A DNA stretch of 64,000 nucleotides from an uncultured Lachnospiraceae bacterium (GTDB lineage Bacteria > Bacillota > Clostridia > Lachnospirales > Lachnospiraceae): positions 34,083 through 98,082 of the forward strand of contig CACWGK010000014.1 of the NCBI GenBank assembly GCA_902760415.1. The letters run 5' to 3'. The notes beneath the pieces are model-generated. The model searched no databases. It was given only the letters and a program-made list of their open reading frames with translations, and had not been told where the DNA came from. Position numbers and translations under genes: made by a program. Shown one piece after another: positions 33,509 through 41,419 of the stretch (positions within the stretch are counted from its first letter, which is position 1; every line of letters begins with the position of its first letter).

Positions 33509-34228
33509 CTACTCAACTCCTGCAGCGGACTTAGCTAACTGATCAGCGCGTTCGTTGCCCATATCCCCAGAGTGTCCCTTGACCTTATGAAAATGAACCT
33601 TAAGGTCCTTCTTTATAGAATCATAAAATGCCTTGTAAGCCTTGGTTCCTTCTTTATTAGTCTTCCAGAGCCCAAGTGCCCATTTTTCTATACCTTCATA
33701 ATCATAATAAATATCTATGCTGGCGATACCGTGATCAAGGCAATACTGCATAGCATGCTTTGAACCTTCAACCTCACCAGCTACATTTCTCATAGTCGCC
33801 ATCTCTGGATCTGAGTAAGCTTCACACTGCTCCACTAGGTCTTCGCCGTGCAGAAGCACCATTCCATACGCATAAACCTTGGTTGTTATATTGTAGCTTC
33901 CATCTACGAAAGCTACTGCTTCGCTCTCACGAAGTGACTCCATATAGAAACGTACGTCCTCCGCATCGAACTGAACCGATGATTTAACTGGATTTACAAA
34001 TCGTGATCTGACGGAGCTGCTCCTTAACGCTTTCGCAGATGAACTATCTACCTCTGCTCCTCCTGAAGACTCTATAGACATATACTGCTCAGCCTCAGCC
34101 AAGGTCTTAAATCCTTTATAGGTTGCCCCTGAGAATCCATCTACCTGAGCCTTACATTCTGCCCAAGTCTTATATATTCCAGGAATACGTCCCTTCTTTA
34201 CTGCATAGTAATTCTTCTTATCTGCCAT
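33509..34228 (-). CDS. rnhA: Ribonuclease HI with N-terminal viroplasmin domain
   Basis: 239 residues. The N-terminal 50 residues (KNYYAVKKGRIPGIYKTW and FKTLAEAEQYM) form the caulimovirus-viroplasmin domain that binds RNA-DNA hybrids. A Ser-rich linker follows, then the RNase H domain from about 90 with the catalytic acids in AFVDGSY, GEVEGSKHA, DIYYDYEGI and GNERADQLA. It removes RNA from hybrids such as Okazaki primers and R-loops. It is embedded in the importer operon, 18 bases after the ATPase gene. Confidence 0.93.
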   Translation of the reverse strand: MADKKNYYAVKKGRIPGIYKTWAECKAQVDGFSGATYKGFKTLAEAEQYMSIESSGGAEVDSSSAKALRSSSVRSRFVNPVKSSVQFDAEDVRFYMESLRESEAVAFVDGSYNITTKVYAYGMVLLHGEDLVEQCEAYSDPEMATMRNVAGEVEGSKHAMQYCLDHGIASIDIYYDYEGIEKWALGLWKTNKEGTKAYKAFYDSIKKDLKVHFHKVKGHSGDMGNERADQLAKSAAGVE

Positions 34229-34246
34229 ATGTATAAAAACAACCTC

Positions 34247-35026
34247 TTATTCCATCATTCCAAGGAACTGCTTTGTTCTATCTTCCTTAGGATTTTCGAA
34301 GACATCTGTAGGAGTTCCCTTTTCTAATACTATACCGCTATCCATGAAGATAACCTGATCTGATACATCCCTTGCAAAAGACATCTCATGAGTTACGATT
34401 ATCATAGTCATCTTCTTCTCAGCCAGTTCCTTTATAACTCTAAGAACCTCTCCTGTAAGCTCAGGATCAAGTGCTGATGTTGGTTCATCAAAGCATAAGA
34501 TATCTGGCTTCATAGCAAGAGCTCTGGCTATAGCAACTCTCTGCTGCTGACCACCCGAGAGCTGATGTGGGTAGTGATCTCCTCTTTCCGAAAGACCCAT
34601 CTGAGCAAGTAAATCCTCAGCCTCTTTACGAATCGATTCATTTACGCTCTTCTTGTTAGCCTTATAATCTGGTTCTTTCTTTGCCTGAAGCTGTCTTGCA
34701 AGCATAACATTTTCCAGAGCTGTATACTGTGGAAAGAGATTGAAGGACTGGAATACCAGACCAAAATGAAGCACATTCTTCCTCTTAACAGAGTCCTTAA
34801 GATACTTCGGATCCTCAGCATCAAATACAGTTTCTCCATTTACTTTGATTACTCCCTTATCCGCCTGTTCAAGAAAGTTCAGACAACGAAGAAGTGTTGT
34901 CTTTCCACTTCCAGATGAACCTATAATAGAGAGAACCTGGCTCTTATCCAATGTGAAACAAATATCCTTCAGGACCTCAGTCTTATCGAAGGATTTGCTT
35001 ATATGTTCTACTTCTAATAAACTCAT
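34247..35026 (-). CDS. Polar amino-acid ABC transporter ATPase
   Basis: 259 residues of the GlnQ/HisP type: Walker [10 protein letters not shown] at 36-44, signature [15 protein letters not shown] and Walker [20 protein letters not shown], then the H-loop in VTHEMSFA. It would drive uptake with the binding protein at 35793-36653 and a permease that is broken at 35331. An internal stretch rich in Lys (about 103-130) is longer than usual for the family. Confidence 0.92.
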   Translation of the reverse strand: MSLLEVEHISKSFDKTEVLKDICFTLDKSQVLSIIGSSGSGKTTLLRCLNFLEQADKGVIKVNGETVFDAEDPKYLKDSVKRKNVLHFGLVFQSFNLFPQYTALENVMLARQLQAKKEPDYKANKKSVNESIRKEAEDLLAQMGLSERGDHYPHQLSGGQQQRVAIARALAMKPDILCFDEPTSALDPELTGEVLRVIKELAEKKMTMIIVTHEMSFARDVSDQVIFMDSGIVLEKGTPTDVFENPKEDRTKQFLGMME

Positions 35027-35046
35027 TTATATCTCCATTTTATATA

Positions 35047-35334
35047 TTAACGGAAGAAGTTCAGCTTCTTCTCTAAGCCTCCGAGAAGCAATGTAAGGAT
35101 ACCGTTACATATCAGATAATATATGGCTGTGAAAAACAGTGGCCATATAGCACCAGATATACCCTGGGAACCTTTCATAAATGCCTGTCCTGCCCAGATA
35201 ACCTCCTGAAGCGCTATGATACGTGCCAGAGATGTATCCTTAACAAGAGTAAGTATCTCATTTGACATAGGTGGCAGTATACGCTTGATCATCTGAAGCA
35301 GCTTAACCTTGAAGAATACTTCAGACTTACTCAT
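35047..35334 (-). CDS. Polar amino-acid ABC permease, C-terminal part
   Basis: 95 residues carrying the second half of a GlnP-type permease: the end of the coupling loop (KVKLLQMIKRILPPMSNE), KDTSLARIIALQE and the last helices. It is separated from its N-terminal half by a 23-bp tandem duplication. Its ATG overlaps the TGA of that half as ATGA and has GAGGTG five bases upstream, so it can be translated as a second chain. Whether two chains can make a working permease is open. Confidence 0.65.
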   Translation of the reverse strand: MSKSEVFFKVKLLQMIKRILPPMSNEILTLVKDTSLARIIALQEVIWAGQAFMKGSQGISGAIWPLFFTAIYYLICNGILTLLLGGLEKKLNFFR

Positions 35335-35363
35335 TCCAACACCTCAGACTTACTCATTCCAAG
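35318..35363. repeat. 23-bp tandem duplication that breaks the permease gene
   Basis: Copies at 35318-35340 and 35341-35363 match at 21 of 23 positions, with 19 bases in a row identical. Since 23 is not a multiple of three, the reading frame shifts. Removing one copy restores a continuous permease through GMSKSEVFFKV. Confidence 0.85.
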
Positions 35364-35756
35364 TACATAGCCCGCTTCATCCTGTCCTACTGGAATACTG
35401 ATGATTCCACCTCTGAAGATTTCAGAGAAGTAGCAGGCATAATTTATGATAAATGCAACGGCTGAAGCTACAAATCGTCCTGTCTCATCACCGCCCCATA
35501 TTGCATTATGAAGTACAAGTCCTGGAAAATAATAGATAATAAGAAGCTGGATCATAAGTGGAGTACCTCTTATGATCCAGATAAATATCTTGAATAATCC
35601 CTTTAAAGGGGCAAGCTTCGACATAGATCCGAAGCTTATCAGAAGCCCTAAAGGAACAGCACCGATTAGCGTTACGAAGAAAAGCTTCAGTGTCTGTAAG
35701 AATCCTATATTCAGGGCATGTATAACTATAGGTAGTTGTTCAAAAAACAGTTCCAT
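35331..35756 (-). CDS. Polar amino-acid ABC permease, N-terminal part
   Basis: 141 residues with the first half of a GlnP/HisM-type permease: the first helices, WIIRGTPLMIQLLIIYY near 61-77, and the coupling loop up to FRGGIISIPVGQDEAGYVLGMSKSEV, then two odd residues and a stop. A normal protein of this family has about 215-230 residues and continues with LPP and KDTSL, which are found in the next frame. The ribosome site is weak. Disruption is by the duplication at 35318-35363. Confidence 0.7.
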   Translation of the reverse strand: MELFFEQLPIVIHALNIGFLQTLKLFFVTLIGAVPLGLLISFGSMSKLAPLKGLFKIFIWIIRGTPLMIQLLIIYYFPGLVLHNAIWGGDETGRFVASAVAFIINYACYFSEIFRGGIISIPVGQDEAGYVLGMSKSEVLE

Positions 35757-35792
35757 ATTCTAGGGACCTCGATCTTGGGATATAACCCAGAA

Positions 35793-36653
35793 TTATTGTG
35801 GAATAAGTGCAGCCTGAACGCCGTACTTTTCCGCAGTCTTTGCCATAGTTCCATCATCATAGCTTGTCTTAAAGAAGTTATTAAGCTCCTCTGTAAGATC
35901 AGAACCCTGACGGAATCCTACGCCATACTCTTCGCTATTAAGACCTACAGTATATGTAAGCTTATCATAACTTGTTCCCTCGCCTACCATAGCAGCAGCC
36001 ATAAGAGAATCGATAATAGCTGCATCACTTGTACCAGCAGCAACTTCCATAAGTGCACTAGCCTGGTTAGAAACAGATGTATATTTAAGGCTGTGTTCCT
36101 TAGCCTGCTCTTCGCCGGCTGAACCTACTTCTACTGCGAAGTTAAGATCTGCAAGACTTTCCTCTGTCTGATACTGATCAGCCTTATCTGATGGAACAAT
36201 AACTATCTGAGCATTGTTACAATATGGCTTAGAACAATCCATTGAGTTCTTAACTTCATCTGTAAGTGTCATACCATTCCATACACAGTCAATGCTTCCT
36301 GAGCTAAGCTCTAACGCTTTATTATCCCACTCAATCTCTACAAACTTAGCCTTAACTCCAAGGCTCTCAGCAAATGCAGTGGCCATATCTGCATCGAATC
36401 CAATCCAGTTACCACTATCATCTTTATAATCCATTGGTTCAAAATCGGTAATACCGATCACAAGTTCCCCTTTATCCTTTATAGCCTTCAGATCCTCTAC
36501 TGTTGCCGCAGAAGTCTCAGTACCAGCTGTACTAGAAGTAGTAGCCTGACTCTCTCCAGTACTATCTGAAGTACCCTCATTTCCAGAGCCACATCCTACT
36601 AGTGACAGACATAATGCTGCCGTACAAACAAGAGCAAGTGCTTTCTTAAACAT
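35793..36653 (-). CDS. Amino-acid ABC transporter substrate-binding lipoprotein
   Basis: 286 residues: lipoprotein signal with LVGC, Cys21, a Ser/Thr-rich linker to about 50, then a SBP_bac_3 domain (ELVIGITDFEPMDYKDDSGNW split over two strands, GFDADMATAFAESLG, and DCVWNGMTLT). It captures a polar amino acid for the permease and ATPase downstream. It heads a probable eight-gene operon with a well-placed promoter at 36713-36741. Confidence 0.92.
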   Translation of the reverse strand: MFKKALALVCTAALCLSLVGCGSGNEGTSDSTGESQATTSSTAGTETSAATVEDLKAIKDKGELVIGITDFEPMDYKDDSGNWIGFDADMATAFAESLGVKAKFVEIEWDNKALELSSGSIDCVWNGMTLTDEVKNSMDCSKPYCNNAQIVIVPSDKADQYQTEESLADLNFAVEVGSAGEEQAKEHSLKYTSVSNQASALMEVAAGTSDAAIIDSLMAAAMVGEGTSYDKLTYTVGLNSEEYGVGFRQGSDLTEELNNFFKTSYDDGTMAKTAEKYGVQAALIPQ

Positions 36654-36712
36654 ATCATTTCCCTCCTAATTCGGAATCCTTCCTTACTGAAAGGATGTAA
36701 TTTAACGCGTTG

Positions 36713-36741
36713 AGTATAACAGCAAACCCCGAATAAATCAA
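36713..36741 (-). promoter_or_regulatory. Sigma-A promoter of the amino-acid importer operon
   Basis: On the minus strand TTGATT (36736-36741) and TATACT (36713-36718) are spaced by 17 bases. The leader holds an imperfect 8-bp hairpin at 36676-36696 just before the AGGAGGG ribosome site. Confidence 0.75.
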
Positions 36742-36784
36742 CTAAACCGTTATGCTAGACTCGCCCCATTTTATTAGTATATTT

Positions 36785-37924
36785 CTAGTTTCCAAATGTA
36801 ATGTGTAGACTTACTATCTCACTCTTTGCAGGAAACTTATAATGAAAGCCCCACGCAGACACTCCTGACGTAGTAATTGCAGTCATTCCATTATAATCTT
36901 TTCGACCATAATACATGTCATAAGCTATATTTCGTCCCATAAACTGTGGGATATTAAAACCATGGGTATGTCCTGCAAGTGCAAGATCACATCCTGCATC
37001 AGATATCTCTTTAAACTTCTCTGGTCGATGAGTCAGCATAATGGTCGGAAGACTATCGTCCTTATCAACCTTATTCATTAGTTCGTCCAGAGAAAGCTGA
37101 TCATCTACAGGATCAAGACGTCCAATCAGCTGTATACCGTCTACAGTTACCATCTCATCTTCTAACACCTGCACTCCCATCTCTCTCATAAGGCGCGCAG
37201 TATAGTCATCCGTATTATCATCATGATTTCCGTAAATGTAATAAATCCCCAGAGGTGCATCAACTGACTGGATAAGTTTTCTGAAATATTCTATGTCCCT
37301 CTCTGATGTAGTCTCATCGAAGACATCTCCTCCGATTAAGATAATATCAGGGGCTTCACCTCTAATCTCCTTCTCCAGCTTATCATAAGTATAACTCCAG
37401 GTTCCCGCTCCACAGTGTGTATCTGCAAAAAACACTACATTCAGCGAATCCCTATCACAGTGTTTACTTATCTCGACATCATATTCGGTAACTCTGACAT
37501 TTCCGATATTATAAAAACCATAAAATGCTATGCCAAATGCTATTACCAGAAAAACTGTTGAGTGTACTCTCCTATCAAAAAGAAAATGTATCTCCTTCAC
37601 AGTAATCTGCTTATGCTCCGCGCGTTTTGCTCTTACGTAGATAAATCTCGCCACTATCCGGACACCGAATAGTATGGCGAGATATAATATAACTACATAA
37701 TATATAGAACCTATACGCGAGATTCCCCATTTTATCCATTCATAAGGTATACGCTTATACACTACAAATATTCCTGCCAGCGACAAAGTTCCAAGTACGT
37801 GAAAGATAATCAGTACCACATTAAAAAACTTGTGTCTACGCCACTGCTTAGGATAATTGATATAAATGAATACTGTTAAGAGTAGCAGTCCTAGTAAAGC
37901 AAAGATGAAGGCTACGCTATTCAT
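36785..37924 (-). CDS. Membrane-anchored metallophosphoesterase
   Basis: 379 residues. Four hydrophobic segments fill the first 140 residues; a calcineurin-type phosphoesterase domain follows with its metal-binding motifs FADTHCG, GGDVFDE, YGNHDD, LTHRPE and GHTHGFN. The layout matches YkuE/YaeI-type membrane phosphoesterases, some of which act on lipid phosphate bonds. It is encoded 10 bases downstream of the EAL gene and probably shares its mRNA. Confidence 0.88.
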   Translation of the reverse strand: MNSVAFIFALLGLLLLTVFIYINYPKQWRRHKFFNVVLIIFHVLGTLSLAGIFVVYKRIPYEWIKWGISRIGSIYYVVILYLAILFGVRIVARFIYVRAKRAEHKQITVKEIHFLFDRRVHSTVFLVIAFGIAFYGFYNIGNVRVTEYDVEISKHCDRDSLNVVFFADTHCGAGTWSYTYDKLEKEIRGEAPDIILIGGDVFDETTSERDIEYFRKLIQSVDAPLGIYYIYGNHDDNTDDYTARLMREMGVQVLEDEMVTVDGIQLIGRLDPVDDQLSLDELMNKVDKDDSLPTIMLTHRPEKFKEISDAGCDLALAGHTHGFNIPQFMGRNIAYDMYYGRKDYNGMTAITTSGVSAWGFHYKFPAKSEIVSLHITFGN

Positions 37925-37934
37925 AAATCCTCCG

Positions 37935-40900
37935 TTATCTGATTACTTCTTTTCCATTTATAATAACACTTTCTACCGATCTTGTCTGACGAATATTTTC
38001 CGGAAGAGCATTAGTAAGTTTTCCAAGATCAGAATCAAGATTAATATGTATATCTACATCATCTATATCTATCGTGGATTTATCAGTTACTCCACCATAG
38101 ACAACAGCCTGTCTTCCAACGCCTTTATATTTTATAGCAGCAATCTCTATCTTTACATTACTGCTTCCAGAAAGACTTCCTACAGCAGTTGCAAACTCAG
38201 CACGAACACTAGGTGAAAATGTCAAATCATGGAGATAGATATCTGCCCTTTCTCCATCCACTGTACCTAATATACTTATACGTTTACCACTGGCTGTTAG
38301 TCTAATATTAGAGCGCCATATATTGATGCCAGTATTATTCTCAAGGTTACCTACGCAGACACCTTTATAGAATCCATTATCCATAAGCATATCACAGTCA
38401 TGTATCTCAAGATACTGACTACCACGAATAGAGCCTATACCGACTCCTTCATCGCCATTAAGATGGAATGAATACCTTCCCTTGTGTATTCTTATATCTC
38501 CTCCAAGACCAGAACCTACTCCTATGGTAGTCTGGCCATTTGACTCAAGATATATCTCTCCATCCTGATAGAACTCGATGAGTCCATTTCCTTTATCTAT
38601 ACCATTACCTATACCGTAGGTTTCAGCGCCAGAAAGAATCATCTTAAGATTTCCATCGCCTTCTATGGTAAGTCGTGAGGTCTCTGGAACAAGTATTCCT
38701 CCTCCATCAAAAAGGTTCTCCCCTTCAAGGTGAAGTGTCATTCTAGAGTTCTCAGCCATATTGATACATGGTCTGCCCTTGATACTGAAAAGCGAAACAT
38801 TTTCCAGTGTGATTCGACCATCATATCCTTCCAGAACTTCAATATGAATCTTTGATTTTCTATTTGGAGTTCCTACTAGCGTGATATCACGGAAGGTTGC
38901 TCCCTTATCACCGACTAGTATTATATTCTTGTTATCTTTATCCAGACTGCTGATAGATACCCTATTCGTACGGCCGGCAATATGTACCATTTCAGTAGTA
39001 CCATCCTCGCGTTCTCTGTGGAAACGGGAGATTTCCATCTTGATATTGCTATCAATAGACTGTACAACTTCTGCTGATGGACGTGCTGTATAGTAACCCT
39101 GTATAAGATCCGCTCCAAGTCTTATAACAGTTCTAAGCTCTTCAGAAGTTTCAACACCTTCCGCCAAAGCCAGTATGTTATTGGCATGACAGAAATCAAC
39201 TATCTCCCTTACAAAATGCATCTTAGGAGAGCTGTTCTGTATCTCAGAGAGAAGCGAACGGTCAATCTTAACATAGTTAGGCATATAACGAAGCAGATTA
39301 CTGACATTTGAATAACCCGTTCCGTAATCATCAACCGCCATCTCAAGACCTATTCGTCTATACTGTCTCTTCAGGGCATCAAGATCCTCATCACGAAGCT
39401 CTGCCTGCTCAGTCAGTTCGACAACAGTCATTCCGCTGTTCCTCTTCAGCATTTCTTCTATATGAACAAAGTCATTATAGTCAAGCTTGCTGCCTGGAAT
39501 ACTATTAATAAAGACCTTCTTACCTTCAAACACTTCTGGATTATCCTCAACGATATTAAGAATATTCTGAAATGTTGCTTTCTCTATATCACTTAGTCTG
39601 TTAAGTCTATCCGCCTGCTTAATAATCTCGAGAGGTGGAATCTTCCACTCCGAGTTGGATCTCATCAGCGCCTCATATGAATATATCTCTCCATCAACTG
39701 CACTTACTATTGGTTGGAAATGATATGTAAGGAGATTATTATCGAGGATGCGTTCAACCTCCTGCATCTCCTTTAGTTCATCTTCAGTGAGCTCCTTAGC
39801 TCCGATACTAGTGGTTGGATCAGCAAGGAACTTAACTGGCATCTTCTGAGTATTCTTCTTTTCAAGAAGTCTTGTAGCATATAGACGTCTAAGACTCTCA
39901 AGACCCTTAGACACAAGATTAAACCAGAGCCTGGTAACCTCTTCAAAGCCAGTCCCTTCTGATTCAAAACCTACAGCAGCATATCCATAGGACTTATCTT
40001 CTATATAAAGTGGAATAAAGACAAGACAAGTTGGCTTACTGTAATCATTTATAATAGGTAGTATATTTCTTGTTTCAAATGTATTATTGAAATTAATTCC
40101 AGATCTGGAGGAATCCATCTTGTCATAAGATAGAATATTTATCATACCTATGGAATAACCATTTTCAGGAAATGCATTTTCAACCAGCACTTCCTCATTC
40201 ATCCATTCAGAATTAAGACATATCTCAAGACGGTTTACGCCCCTAAGATAAAATATATTCTCATAAACAGTACGGAAGTATTCCTCAAGATCAGAGGCTT
40301 GAAGCAGGTCCTCAAGCATATAATTATGAATTGAATAGAATCCTTCTTCAGAATCAGAAGATACCCATTTCTGTCTTCTGGAATAATACTTTTCTTCAGG
40401 AGTTCCATTACATCCACAGCTTTCTCCTATAAAAAGCTTTGGTTCGGGACTTAGGGTAGGAGGCTCTTCCCCTCTCTCAATATATTCCAAAGCATCAACT
40501 GCATATCTGCCAAAATATTCAGCAGGTATATAGCAGGATGTAAGTGCCTTCGGTGACAGCTGTCCCTCTGCAGACGTGCCATATCCAGCAACTAATATAT
40601 CTTCCGGAACCTTAACACCTCTACGTTCAAGTTCCTGAGCAAAGCCGATAGCCATGCAATCATTTGCGCAAACCAATGCTTCTGGAAGAGTAGCTCCCTT
40701 ATGGAACATTTCTTCTGCAAGAGCTGTTCCACTTGAATACCAAAAATCGCCATAATAAATCCTGTCATCGCGAACCTCGAGTCCATGATTCTTCATAGCA
40801 TCTCTATAGGCATCAAGCCTTTTCTGACTGTGGATATGTTGCATGCGGCCTGTAAGATACGCGATATCCTTCACTCCATGTTCTTCAATTATGTGTGAAA

Positions 40901-41267
40901 CTGTAGCGTATGCAAGATTGTACCCATCCGTCCAAAAATGATAGAAATAATCACTTTCACTATCTATTATGACAACTGGCCCTTTAAACTCATTATGTAT
41001 TCTTTCCTCAATCTGCTTTTCAACTTCAGGTGTCTGTATGGTATCAGCCAATACTATAACCGCATCTACCATCGAATAGTTTACTAGATTATATATATTG
41101 GAATCGCCGACCTCGCGTTCCTTAGTATTCTGATACTTTATAAACATCGAAAAAACTAGGACATCGTATCCCAGTTCAAATGCTCTATTATTAACACCCC
41201 TAATAAATTCCTGCTGATAGGCTTCATCTGGCTGTCCTAGCAGAAGTGCTATCCTTTTCTTTGCCAT
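37935..41267 (-). CDS. LacI-like sensor / EAL phosphodiesterase / beta-helix fusion protein
   Basis: 1110 residues, no signal peptide or membrane segment. Residues 1-290 resemble the sugar-binding part of LacI regulators (EFIRGVNNRAFELGYDV, DRIYYGDFWYSSG, ANDCMAIGFAQEL) but without a DNA-binding helix. Residues 300-480 are a GAF-like linker. Residues about 510-750 are a full EAL domain with YEALMR (Glu532), FINS, VELTEQ, AVDDYGTGYSN, VKIDRSLL, AEGVET and IQGYYTARP, so it should hydrolyse cyclic-di-GMP. Residues 790-1100 are short repeating strands (TLENVSLFSIKGRP, SRLTIEGDGNLKM, and so on) that look like a beta-helix of the carbohydrate-binding Cthe_2159 type. Start at 41267 has AAGGGG upstream. 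Confidence 0.82.
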   Translation of the reverse strand: MAKKRIALLLGQPDEAYQQEFIRGVNNRAFELGYDVLVFSMFIKYQNTKEREVGDSNIYNLVNYSMVDAVIVLADTIQTPEVEKQIEERIHNEFKGPVVIIDSESDYFYHFWTDGYNLAYATVSHIIEEHGVKDIAYLTGRMQHIHSQKRLDAYRDAMKNHGLEVRDDRIYYGDFWYSSGTALAEEMFHKGATLPEALVCANDCMAIGFAQELERRGVKVPEDILVAGYGTSAEGQLSPKALTSCYIPAEYFGRYAVDALEYIERGEEPPTLSPEPKLFIGESCGCNGTPEEKYYSRRQKWVSSDSEEGFYSIHNYMLEDLLQASDLEEYFRTVYENIFYLRGVNRLEICLNSEWMNEEVLVENAFPENGYSIGMINILSYDKMDSSRSGINFNNTFETRNILPIINDYSKPTCLVFIPLYIEDKSYGYAAVGFESEGTGFEEVTRLWFNLVSKGLESLRRLYATRLLEKKNTQKMPVKFLADPTTSIGAKELTEDELKEMQEVERILDNNLLTYHFQPIVSAVDGEIYSYEALMRSNSEWKIPPLEIIKQADRLNRLSDIEKATFQNILNIVEDNPEVFEGKKVFINSIPGSKLDYNDFVHIEEMLKRNSGMTVVELTEQAELRDEDLDALKRQYRRIGLEMAVDDYGTGYSNVSNLLRYMPNYVKIDRSLLSEIQNSSPKMHFVREIVDFCHANNILALAEGVETSEELRTVIRLGADLIQGYYTARPSAEVVQSIDSNIKMEISRFHREREDGTTEMVHIAGRTNRVSISSLDKDNKNIILVGDKGATFRDITLVGTPNRKSKIHIEVLEGYDGRITLENVSLFSIKGRPCINMAENSRMTLHLEGENLFDGGGILVPETSRLTIEGDGNLKMILSGAETYGIGNGIDKGNGLIEFYQDGEIYLESNGQTTIGVGSGLGGDIRIHKGRYSFHLNGDEGVGIGSIRGSQYLEIHDCDMLMDNGFYKGVCVGNLENNTGINIWRSNIRLTASGKRISILGTVDGERADIYLHDLTFSPSVRAEFATAVGSLSGSSNVKIEIAAIKYKGVGRQAVVYGGVTDKSTIDIDDVDIHINLDSDLGKLTNALPENIRQTRSVESVIINGKEVIR

Positions 41268-41315
41268 ATTGTTACCCCTTAATACCCCAAAACACAATAC
41301 CGCATTATCCCTTAT

Positions 41316-41343
41316 ATTATAACCCTTTCCTGTCTGTTCTCAA
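41316..41343 (-). promoter_or_regulatory. Promoter of the EAL-phosphoesterase operon
   Basis: On the minus strand TTGAGA (41338-41343) and a perfect TATAAT (41316-41321) are spaced by 16 bases. It lies just beyond the terminator of the exporter genes. Confidence 0.65.
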
Positions 41344-41375
41344 AGTAATTTTTCATCTCATTTCCCATAAAAAAA

Positions 41376-41406
41376 GAATGGTTCTCAAGTTTCCTAAGAA
41401 CCATTC
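41376..41406 (-). terminator. Terminator after the ABC exporter genes
   Basis: GAATGGTTCT pairs with AGAACCATTC, an 11-base loop, and on the minus strand a run of seven T. It lies 13 bases after the last exporter gene and may end the whole xylan-to-exporter transcript. Confidence 0.88.
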
Positions 41407-41419
41407 TCATATTCTTAAC

